DNA of 64,000 nt. It comes from JAGNRR01 sp965230665 (GTDB lineage Bacteria; Bacteroidota; Bacteroidia; Chitinophagales; Chitinophagaceae). Below, one piece after another: positions 51,105-58,503 of the stretch. Numbering within the stretch: the first letter of the stretch is position 1; each line of letters opens with the position of its first letter. Location: positions 1,922,001-1,986,000 of the forward strand of contig CBDDLM010000004.1 in assembly GCA_965230665.1 (NCBI GenBank), in the 5' to 3' direction. The notes beneath the pieces were generated by a model. The model had not been told where the DNA came from. It did no database searches and saw nothing but the letters and a program-made list of their open reading frames with translations. Position numbers and translations under genes: made by a program.

Positions 51105-53975
51105 ATGTGCCCCTATCGATTATCTGTCTTTCTAGCTCTGATCTTTTTGCTCGTGCAAAATTCCTATGCACAACTGAAAAATGTAAATGAGCCTTTTACA
51201 CATTACACTAAAAAAGACGGCCTAGCCAGTAATACGATTTATTGTACTACACAAGATTTAGATGGTCGAATCTGGTTTGGTACGGATAACGGAGTTTCTA
51301 TTTTCGATGGCCATTCTTTCAAAATCTTAAACCGTTCATCTGGTTTACCAAGTAATGAGGTTTTTGATGTTTTCTGTGATAGTCAAAATCGCTTATGGTT
51401 TGTTACCGCGACGCCCAACTTGTCTTATTATTATCAGGGAAGAGTATATTCTTCTACTAATGATTCTGTGTTAAAAAAAGAGACTTTTAGAAATAGAGTA
51501 TCCAAAATATTTGAGGACTCTCAACAGAGAGTTTGGGTTGTTACGGACTCTTTTAACTGTCATATATTCGGTCCGAATGAAGTAATCAATATAGATTTCT
51601 CGAGCCGCTATGGGATTTTATGTAAAATTTCTCAGAGTAATAGGACAACGCTTTTTATGACGAATTACGGCACATTCCGTCTGGAGTCTAACCAAAGTTT
51701 AGTGCCTATTTCTGTTGAAGAATTTACTAATTATTCCAAAGATGTAGCACTGATACAAGACAAACTGATTTGTGTAGCCTACGATGGGAAATTTCGGATC
51801 AGTTCATTCAAAAATTATAACGGACCACAGGTTGGAATGAAGGCACTGAACAATTCATTATTTGAAGTAAGTGATTCAACCTTTGCTATAGTCAGGAGTA
51901 AGTTGTCAGGACTTTCGATTGTCCCTTTTGCCAAGCCCCATGAAGAAGAGGTTTTTTTGAAAAATAAAAATATAGCTTCTTTTTTTAAGGATCGATATGG
52001 AAAATTTTGGATACCGACTTTGGGAGACGGGGTTTATCTACTATCAAACCCTGAACTCGCAGCTAGCCGCTCTATCAATAAAGATCTATTTGGTACAGTT
52101 GTATGTACATATACCGATTTGGATCATATCTACTTAGGAACAACCAAGGGCTTTTTCTGTTTATATGATAAAGCGAATGGAGATCTGAGATTTGCGCAGT
52201 ATGAAAAGTCCAAGGGTAGATTGCGATCTATCAAAAAATCAGTTACTGGAGGATTGTTATTGGTTTATGACCAAGCAGTTGGTTTATTAAAGGATAATAA
52301 GTATAAGAAATTGGATATTGATTTTGCCGATGCAGCTTACAAGGACGTTGAACAGTTTAGACAAAAGAATTTTATACTAAGTAGCTCGGGAGTATTTATA
52401 TGTGATTCAAATTTTAAATTGATAAAAAAAGTTGGAGAACAACTTAGAGTTTATAAGATGCTTAGTTTTCAAGAAACGATCTATCTGGGCACCTCAAATG
52501 GCCTACGTATTTTAAGAGAAGATCATTTAGAAAACGTATCGAATGATCCAATTACATGCCAAATAGTAGATATTGCGAGTGATGGGAAACATATTTTTAT
52601 TGGTACAATAGAGCAAGGGCTCTTCAAGGCAACTCCATCCGCTGGTAGAATGCTGACATTTGAAAAGTGTAGCCAAATCTCGTCGAGTAGAATAAACCAG
52701 TTAGATTTAAGAGGAGATACTCTGGAAGTCTCTACCGATAAAGGGTATTATGAGTTAGATAGAATGGGTAATGTAGTACAAAAATTAAGTAAGGTAAACG
52801 GGACTCTTTCTACAGAAATAATTGGTCATGGCGAAGACGATTGGAATATTTACTTGATTTCAAAACCTGGAGTGGTAAAATTAGCAAAGAACAAAATCAA
52901 GCAATATGGTCAACACAGATTTCATATTGATATGGTAACGGCTGGTAAAGATTCATTATCTGAATGGTCTGAAATCAAAATAAGGAATAGAACAGAGCTT
53001 AAGGTCTACTATTCTGTTATTTCAAACCTACTGGAAGGAGATCTTACATATGCTTACCGTATTCAAGATTTAGATTCTAATTGGAAACAAGCCTCAGCAG
53101 AATTTATGGCGTTTGAACGCCTACCGTTTGGGAAACATGTGATTGAATTTAGAGCTGATGTAGATGGAGACGATAAAACCAATATAGCGAGTATAACCGT
53201 TAGGGTAGAACCTTTCCTCTGGCAAACCTTAGCATTTAAAATCACTTTGAGTTTAATCTTTCTGGTTGGAACTTTTACGTTGGCTAGTCATTTTTTAATA
53301 AAAGAGCGAAATGCCCAGTTACGTAGAAAAGAAAATGAGATTACGTTGAACACCTTGCAGCTTCAAAATTGGAGAAACAGATTTAACCCGCATTTTATTT
53401 TCAATTCCATTAATTCCATTGTTTTCTTTTTTAAATCTGGAAAGCCTGACGACGGAATTCAATTCGTTGAGGCCTATTCTGACATATTGCGCTATACCAT
53501 TGATCAGTCAAATAATTTATTAAATGAGATAAACGATGAATTGCTTTATCTTAAGAAGTACTTTGAATTGGAACGAGTAAAGAAAGGATTCGACGCAACA
53601 CTTGTCCTTGATACCAGAAACCCCCAAAATTTGACTCCGGTATTTATTCCAACCTTTCTATTACAGATAGTGGTTGAAAATGCAATAAAGCATGGAATAA
53701 GAAATATGGAGAAAGGAATGGTTACCGTTTGTACAGATATTAGTGATACCCAAGTTGTTTGTCAGATTTCTAATAATGGTGCCGGTTTAGGTAAGAAAGA
53801 AACATGTAAAACAAAAGAGGGTTTAAATTTAATTCAGGACAAAATTGCTCTATTAAATAAATTACTGAGCGCAGATATAAGATATACGATCAAGAACGTT
53901 TATAACCAAAACCATAATGTAGTAGGTGTCTGTAATACTTTTATTTTTCCTTTAATTCGTGATGAAAAAATATAA
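51105..53975 (+). CDS. Propeller-sensor histidine kinase, LytS/YesM type
   Basis: ATG at 51105 starts a signal peptide (MCPYRLSVFLALIFLLVQ). About 650 residues of two-component regulator propeller repeats follow (DLDGRIWFGTDNGVSIFDG, DSQNRLWFVT), then a Y_Y_Y domain, a membrane helix (AFKITLSLIFLVGTFTLASH) and a His_kinase domain with the phospho-accepting RFNPHFIFNSINS. The HATPase region contains VVENAIKHGIRN. The sensing part should be periplasmic. It overlaps the response regulator by 14 bases. The ligand is unknown. Confidence 0.92.
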   Translation: MCPYRLSVFLALIFLLVQNSYAQLKNVNEPFTHYTKKDGLASNTIYCTTQDLDGRIWFGTDNGVSIFDGHSFKILNRSSGLPSNEVFDVFCDSQNRLWFVTATPNLSYYYQGRVYSSTNDSVLKKETFRNRVSKIFEDSQQRVWVVTDSFNCHIFGPNEVINIDFSSRYGILCKISQSNRTTLFMTNYGTFRLESNQSLVPISVEEFTNYSKDVALIQDKLICVAYDGKFRISSFKNYNGPQVGMKALNNSLFEVSDSTFAIVRSKLSGLSIVPFAKPHEEEVFLKNKNIASFFKDRYGKFWIPTLGDGVYLLSNPELAASRSINKDLFGTVVCTYTDLDHIYLGTTKGFFCLYDKANGDLRFAQYEKSKGRLRSIKKSVTGGLLLVYDQAVGLLKDNKYKKLDIDFADAAYKDVEQFRQKNFILSSSGVFICDSNFKLIKKVGEQLRVYKMLSFQETIYLGTSNGLRILREDHLENVSNDPITCQIVDIASDGKHIFIGTIEQGLFKATPSAGRMLTFEKCSQISSSRINQLDLRGDTLEVSTDKGYYELDRMGNVVQKLSKVNGTLSTEIIGHGEDDWNIYLISKPGVVKLAKNKIKQYGQHRFHIDMVTAGKDSLSEWSEIKIRNRTELKVYYSVISNLLEGDLTYAYRIQDLDSNWKQASAEFMAFERLPFGKHVIEFRADVDGDDKTNIASITVRVEPFLWQTLAFKITLSLIFLVGTFTLASHFLIKERNAQLRRKENEITLNTLQLQNWRNRFNPHFIFNSINSIVFFFKSGKPDDGIQFVEAYSDILRYTIDQSNNLLNEINDELLYLKKYFELERVKKGFDATLVLDTRNPQNLTPVFIPTFLLQIVVENAIKHGIRNMEKGMVTVCTDISDTQVVCQISNNGAGLGKKETCKTKEGLNLIQDKIALLNKLLSADIRYTIKNVYNQNHNVVGVCNTFIFPLIRDEKI

Positions 53976-54675
53976 AACACATGTCGTAGATGATGATGAA
54001 CTGAATTGTCAGCTACTTAAGACAATGATATCGGAGAATTTAGCATTTCTAAATTGTGTAAATCTATCCAATACACTTGAGGAGGCGATCAAAATAGAGC
54101 AACGTGCTCCATCGGATGTTGTATTTCTTGATATAGAATTATTTGACGAAAATGGTTATGAGTTGGTTCAGTTCTTATCCGATGACGCGGCTGTAGTCGT
54201 TGTTTCAGCCTATGAAAAGAATGCAGTTCAGGCTTTCAAATACAACGTAGTTTATTTTATACTGAAGCCTGTTAAAATATCTGAGTTGATTAATGCTGGG
54301 AAAAAGATCGATGATTTCCTAAAATCGTTAAACAGTAAAACACCCCAAAGTAGAAGTCAAATGCTTTCTATACCGCATAAGGGTGAGATCTTATTAAAGA
54401 AATTTAGTGAGGTCCTATATATCGAAGCGTCCTCGAATTATTCTAAGATACACACGCTGAATGGAAGCTTTTTGTCATCCAAGAGTTTAAAAGAGTTTGA
54501 AGAAAAACTATCTGGCAGCTCACTGATAAGGATTCATAACTCGTATATAGTGAATGTTGAGCACGTAATTGGTTACGTCAAAACTAAATTTGGTTCACTT
54601 AAGTTAATCAATAAAATGGTCCTGCCTATTTCATCGTCTAGGAGAAAACAAGTGATTTCACGAATTGGGTTGTGA
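53962..54675 (+). CDS. LytTR-family response regulator
   Basis: Receiver domain at residues 1-120 with the acidic pocket VVDDDE, phospho-acceptor aspartate in VVFLDIELFDENGYE and the lysine in FILKPVK. The C-terminal LytTR DNA-binding domain (VLYIEASSNYSKIHTL, SLIRIHNSYIVNVEHV) binds direct repeats spaced by two helical turns. ATG at 53962 is used; a GTG one codon earlier is possible. It overlaps the histidine kinase by 14 bases, so the two form a pair. A fitting repeat lies just downstream, before the T9SS gene. Confidence 0.94.
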   Translation: MKKYKTHVVDDDELNCQLLKTMISENLAFLNCVNLSNTLEEAIKIEQRAPSDVVFLDIELFDENGYELVQFLSDDAAVVVVSAYEKNAVQAFKYNVVYFILKPVKISELINAGKKIDDFLKSLNSKTPQSRSQMLSIPHKGEILLKKFSEVLYIEASSNYSKIHTLNGSFLSSKSLKEFEEKLSGSSLIRIHNSYIVNVEHVIGYVKTKFGSLKLINKMVLPISSSRRKQVISRIGL

Positions 54676-54702
54676 TTAAGCGTTCGATTATCCGTAAAAT
54701 AT

Positions 54703-54732
54703 TCCAATCTAATAGATCATAACTCCAATCTA
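54703..54732 (+). promoter_or_regulatory. Candidate LytTR operator: 9-bp direct repeat, 21-bp period
   Basis: TCCAATCTA occurs twice, at 54703-54711 and 54724-54732, separated by 12 bases. The start-to-start distance of 21 bp equals two helical turns, the spacing known for AgrA-type LytTR targets. It lies 57 bases before the ATG of the next gene and just upstream of a weak -7-like box (GACCTTTG, 54767-54774), where an activator would sit. Confidence 0.55.
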
Positions 54733-54789
54733 CACTTAAGGGCTTTCTCAACCATAGTGGAATAAAGACCTTTGGTGAAAATCTATATT

Positions 54790-56331
54790 ATGAAAAACAA
54801 AATAAAATTTCTTATTACAATTACTTGTGTCACACTCTTCTCGCTGAACGGTTTTGCACAGGGGTGGATGGCAAATTCACCGAATACCTTATTCACTTTA
54901 AATACATTATTAAACCCTAGTCCTATTCATGTTGGTATTGGATTGAATAATCCGAATACCACTTTACACATTCACGATAATAATACACCGGATAATCATC
55001 TTTCTATTTCTGGTCAAGCTCCTTCAGTACGATTCTTTTCGGGTACAACATGGCCAGCAACTGGAGCAGGACGCATTGGTTTTGTTACTTCTCCTGGAGA
55101 TTTTACAAACGGCAGTGCGGCCAATGACTTTGTTGTTCAGAATGTCTCCTCTGGAAGTCTTTTGTTTGGTGCAGGTGCGGGCACAGGAAGCGAAAGAATG
55201 AGAATAGATCCTAATGGGCAGGTAGGCGTAAACACAACAACTCCATCAGCGATTTTTCATACAAATGGAACTGTGCGACATGAAAATCTCGGTACCAGTT
55301 CAAATACAACTGTTTTAGTTGTTGATGCCCAAGGCAATGTCACACGTAATACAAACTTTTCAGGAGGAGGGAGTAATTCTTGGTTATTAGGTGGTAATGC
55401 AAATGTCAATACCACGAATAATATTCTAGGGTCGAATGTAGCGGGTATAGGTGTTCGATTCCGTTCATCCAACTTAGACAGAATGTTTCTAACTGCTGGA
55501 GGTTTTTTAGGTGTGAACATTTCAGCACCAGGTTCTCAAATGCACGTGTTTAGTAATACACCAGATAATCATCAATATGTCTCTGGTAATGCTCCTTCAA
55601 CACGATATTTTAATGGTCAGACTTGGACACCAGCTGGAGGAGGAAGAATTGGTTTTGCAACTGTTGCAACAGATTTTGTTGAAACAAGTGATCCAGCTGA
55701 TTTTATTGTTCAGAATATGGGTTTTGGTAGCCTGATTTTCGGAACCAATCAAAATGATGATGGTGATAATGGAATAGAAAGAATGCGTATTGACCCACAT
55801 GGACAGGTAGGAATAAATACATTAACACCAGCGGCAATACTAGATGTAGATTGTGCACATCCTTTACTTCATAACCCTTCCGAGATACGTTTTCAGAACT
55901 TACCTTTTGGTCATGGAAATCAACTAGTCATAGATCCTGCGGGATATGTATATCAACAAGATGGACCAGGTATGGCTGAGGAAGTAGAAATTTTAGAGAA
56001 GAAAGTGGAGCAACTAGAAAAGAAGATAGAGGCCTTATTAGCCGCAAGCGATATTCAAATGGAGACAACTTCTGCTTCTTATGTTAAACAGAATGTACCA
56101 AACCCAAGCAATAAATTGACATCAATTGAGTACGAAGTTGTAGAGGATTTTACTTCTTGCAATATTGTTATAACAGATTTGAATGGAAAAAGTAAGTTCA
56201 CCAAGAGTATTACTGCAACAGGTCGGGGCACTCTTTCCTTAGATGTATCGAGCTATGCAACGGGCATTTATTATTACAGTTTGATAATCGACGGTAAGCG
56301 AATTGATTCTAAGAAGATGCTTATTAAGTAA
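54790..56331 (+). CDS. T9SS type A cargo with duplicated fibre-like domains
   Basis: ATG at 54790 starts a signal peptide (KFLITITCVTLFSLNGFAQ). The mature protein has two homologous segments, about 54955-55264 and 55531-55860, each with TPDNH, AGRIGF or GGRIGF, and ERMRIDP(N/H)GQVG(V/I)N, resembling tail-fibre or collagen-like autotransporter heads. A coiled coil (EEVEILEKKVEQLEKKIEALL) and a type A sorting domain (NVPNPSNKLTSIEYEV, end KKMLIK) finish it. Probably a surface adhesin or fibre, regulated by the adjacent two-component pair. Confidence 0.83.
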   Translation: MKNKIKFLITITCVTLFSLNGFAQGWMANSPNTLFTLNTLLNPSPIHVGIGLNNPNTTLHIHDNNTPDNHLSISGQAPSVRFFSGTTWPATGAGRIGFVTSPGDFTNGSAANDFVVQNVSSGSLLFGAGAGTGSERMRIDPNGQVGVNTTTPSAIFHTNGTVRHENLGTSSNTTVLVVDAQGNVTRNTNFSGGGSNSWLLGGNANVNTTNNILGSNVAGIGVRFRSSNLDRMFLTAGGFLGVNISAPGSQMHVFSNTPDNHQYVSGNAPSTRYFNGQTWTPAGGGRIGFATVATDFVETSDPADFIVQNMGFGSLIFGTNQNDDGDNGIERMRIDPHGQVGINTLTPAAILDVDCAHPLLHNPSEIRFQNLPFGHGNQLVIDPAGYVYQQDGPGMAEEVEILEKKVEQLEKKIEALLAASDIQMETTSASYVKQNVPNPSNKLTSIEYEVVEDFTSCNIVITDLNGKSKFTKSITATGRGTLSLDVSSYATGIYYYSLIIDGKRIDSKKMLIK

Positions 56332-56350
56332 ACATTAATAATTGGTATAT

Positions 56351-56383
56351 AGAACTGCCTTTTGATGAAGGCAGTTCTTTTTA
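56351..56383 (+). terminator. Rho-independent terminator between convergent genes
   Basis: Eleven-base arms AGAACTGCCTT (56351-56361) and AAGGCAGTTCT (56368-56378) enclose a six-base loop and are followed by a T run. It begins 20 bases past the stop of the T9SS gene and overlaps the end of the convergent SRPBCC gene. Confidence 0.85.
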
Positions 56384-56821
56384 TTGACTTTCAGCAAATG
56401 TTTTAAATTGGTCTAACCACTTTTGCGTCTGTTTTCTAAACATACCTTTTCCAACTAGTGCAAAAAGTTTCATCATGAGTCCGTTGAATCTTACGTAATC
56501 AATCTCTGCTGTCCAAACAGTTTTTTCTGGTCCTAGCTCTTGGAAGGTATTGCGCATTCGATTTGTCATATGTTTATGTACATACTCTCCTTCCATTACA
56601 TGAGGTAGGTTACTTTCAAGAATAGTCTCTTCAAGTTCCATTGGTTTACCTTTGATCTTATAATGAAGCATTCCTTTAGAACCGACAGTATCCATAGTTC
56701 CTGATATGTGCTCATAACGTTCAAAACCATCCTGCCAATGCCTAAGGTTCTCAGGATCTTTCCACAGTTTAACCGTTTGTTCTTTGGGGAGGTTAATTTC
56801 TACTTGACATGTAAATTTCAT
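56381..56821 (-). CDS. SRPBCC (START-like) family protein
   Basis: A 146-residue cytoplasmic protein with the helix-grip fold typical of SRPBCC/polyketide cyclase-like proteins (FTCQVEINLPKEQTVKLWKD near the start; NTFQELGPEKTVWTAEIDYV). Such proteins bind hydrophobic ligands; none can be named. A perfect -7 box (TAAATTTG, 56844-56851 minus) 22 bases upstream gives it its own promoter. The stop is at 56381 next to a terminator. Confidence 0.8.
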   Translation of the reverse strand: MKFTCQVEINLPKEQTVKLWKDPENLRHWQDGFERYEHISGTMDTVGSKGMLHYKIKGKPMELEETILESNLPHVMEGEYVHKHMTNRMRNTFQELGPEKTVWTAEIDYVRFNGLMMKLFALVGKGMFRKQTQKWLDQFKTFAESQ

Positions 56822-56843
56822 AGCAAACTAATTTAATCTTGCT

Positions 56844-56851
56844 CAAATTTA
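56844..56851 (-). promoter_or_regulatory. -7 promoter box for the SRPBCC gene
   Basis: On the minus strand this reads TAAATTTG, a perfect TAnnTTTG match, 22 bases before the ATG. Confidence 0.5.
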
Positions 56852-56863
56852 CAAAATAAGAAG

Positions 56864-57730
56864 CTACTGCTTGCGCACCCATACAAGATCCTCAATAGTA
56901 GCACTATCTGCAACGATATCAGCGGCCTTTAAATAGTAGATGACACTTTTGAGCATTTTTTCGCTGACCCACCCATGTATACTCCATTCAGTACTATGAT
57001 ACCAGCGGGCCACATCCTCGAGCTTTTGATGCATCCGAGTGCTTACTGTTTTAATGGCTTCAGGATCTTGCATAAAAGTGTCACAACTATCGTGAATGAC
57101 CCTCAACAAGCGAATGATATTTTCTGGTTGCTCTTCCAGGATTTTATTAGTAGCGGCAATCATAAAACAAGGCCATGGAGTAATGAATTGACCAACACGT
57201 TTGAGTGTACCTTTATCGACCCAAGGTTTTGTAGTATATTTTTCCCAATAGAAAACGTCGGTTTCCTGTTTGTCTAGTGATGTTAAAGCCCCGTCGAGGT
57301 TTTTGATTACATTAAACTGTTCTTCTGCTATTTTTTTGTGCTGCAAGTTTGCATCAACGATGGCCATAAGATGAGAACCAGAGCCGAATCGACTAATTGC
57401 ATATCGTTTATCATAAATATCAGTATGATGTTGCAGTTCATTCTTTACCGAAGTATGAATACCCCAAGTCAGGGGAGTGATAACATATTCACTGATTATT
57501 TTACTCGGATTTCCTTTAATGATATCTGCGATAATTCCTTCCGTAAGCAAAATACACACATCAATTTCTCCTGCTCTAAGTGCTTTAGTCATTTGACCTG
57601 TTCCTCCCTTAAAATCTGTCCATTCTACATCTAAGCCGCGTTTTTTAAACTCTCCATTTTCAATAGCTAAATGCACGGGCATATTAAAATGTTCTGGAAC
57701 ACCACCTATTCTGATTTTTGACAAGTCCAT
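56864..57730 (-). CDS. Soluble periplasmic-binding-protein-like protein (Ca3427-like)
   Basis: The 288 residues form a type 2 periplasmic binding fold (IRIGGVPEHFNMPVHLAIENG, GTGQMTKALRAGEIDVCIL, WPCFMIAATNKIL), close to the Ca3427-like group related to NMT1/SsuA proteins. There is no signal peptide or lipobox and no ABC permease or ATPase nearby, so it is presumably a cytoplasmic ligand-binding protein or enzyme. A one-mismatch -7 box (TAACTTCG, 57735-57742 minus) ends four bases before the ATG. Confidence 0.8.
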   Translation of the reverse strand: MDLSKIRIGGVPEHFNMPVHLAIENGEFKKRGLDVEWTDFKGGTGQMTKALRAGEIDVCILLTEGIIADIIKGNPSKIISEYVITPLTWGIHTSVKNELQHHTDIYDKRYAISRFGSGSHLMAIVDANLQHKKIAEEQFNVIKNLDGALTSLDKQETDVFYWEKYTTKPWVDKGTLKRVGQFITPWPCFMIAATNKILEEQPENIIRLLRVIHDSCDTFMQDPEAIKTVSTRMHQKLEDVARWYHSTEWSIHGWVSEKMLKSVIYYLKAADIVADSATIEDLVWVRKQ

Positions 57731-57734
57731 TGCA

Positions 57735-57742
57735 CGAAGTTA
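57735..57742 (-). promoter_or_regulatory. -7-like box four bases before the Ca3427-like gene
   Basis: On the minus strand this reads TAACTTCG, one mismatch from TAnnTTTG, with exactly four bases before the ATG. Confidence 0.35.
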
Positions 57743-57763
57743 GATTGAAATTAATACAAGATA

Positions 57764-58489
57764 CTATTCCGTATGTAATATTTGATGTAATACAGATACC
57801 GATTTTACTTCATCCATTTGTTCAAGATGAAGCTTTAAAAAACGCAATAAGTCTTTCAATGCAGCTTCTCGAACTGTTGATGTGGAAATAATTAGAGGAT
57901 CATGAACGAGTAATTGATGAATAAGTGCTGAGGTTTCTTTTTGAGATATGTACGAGTTATTGCTTAGGTCGGAACAGAATGTTCCATTGAGTGCATCGAA
58001 GTAAGTCGTTGTATCGGAATAATTATTATTAATTTCAAAGCCAATCATGGCTGCGAACTGGATCGTAAACCGAATTGGAGATAATGCCAAGTTTGTTTTG
58101 TTAGACTGTTGTATTTTGTAAAATGAACTAGCGAGAAACTCGTACAAAGCTTCATTATACTCTTCCTCTTTTATGCACCGTAAAACTAATTCGCTGCAGA
58201 ATTGAGCAATACTTTGTTTAATAATATTTTGAGATTGAATGGCATGTTGCGCATTAAGTTTTACTTCTTTAATGTATTGTAGGCTTTTACCCGGTATATG
58301 TCGAACAGAAATATCAAGAAATTGACCAATTTGAAAATAATTCGCCTTAATACCCGTTTTTTTATTGGAGCGAGCACCCCTTATAAGATAGGCTTGCATA
58401 CCAAAATCTTTAGTATACAACGTGCTGATAATACTTGTTTCTCCATACTTTGTATTACGGAGAACGAGACCTTCGGTATTCTTAAGCAC
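57764..58489 (-). CDS. recO: DNA repair protein RecO
   Basis: Loads RecA at gaps together with RecR and anneals SSB-coated strands. The 241-residue protein shows the N-terminal OB fold (TEGLVLRNTKYGETSIISTLYT, GMQAYLIRGARSNK) and the helical C-terminal region (FCSELVLRCIKEEE). No zinc-finger cysteines are visible, as in other Bacteroidota forms. It starts 14 bases after the porZ stop on the same strand. Confidence 0.93.
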   Translation of the reverse strand: MLKNTEGLVLRNTKYGETSIISTLYTKDFGMQAYLIRGARSNKKTGIKANYFQIGQFLDISVRHIPGKSLQYIKEVKLNAQHAIQSQNIIKQSIAQFCSELVLRCIKEEEYNEALYEFLASSFYKIQQSNKTNLALSPIRFTIQFAAMIGFEINNNYSDTTTYFDALNGTFCSDLSNNSYISQKETSALIHQLLVHDPLIISTSTVREAALKDLLRFLKLHLEQMDEVKSVSVLHQILHTE

Positions 58490-58503
58490 AGGGAAATGAG
58501 GTT

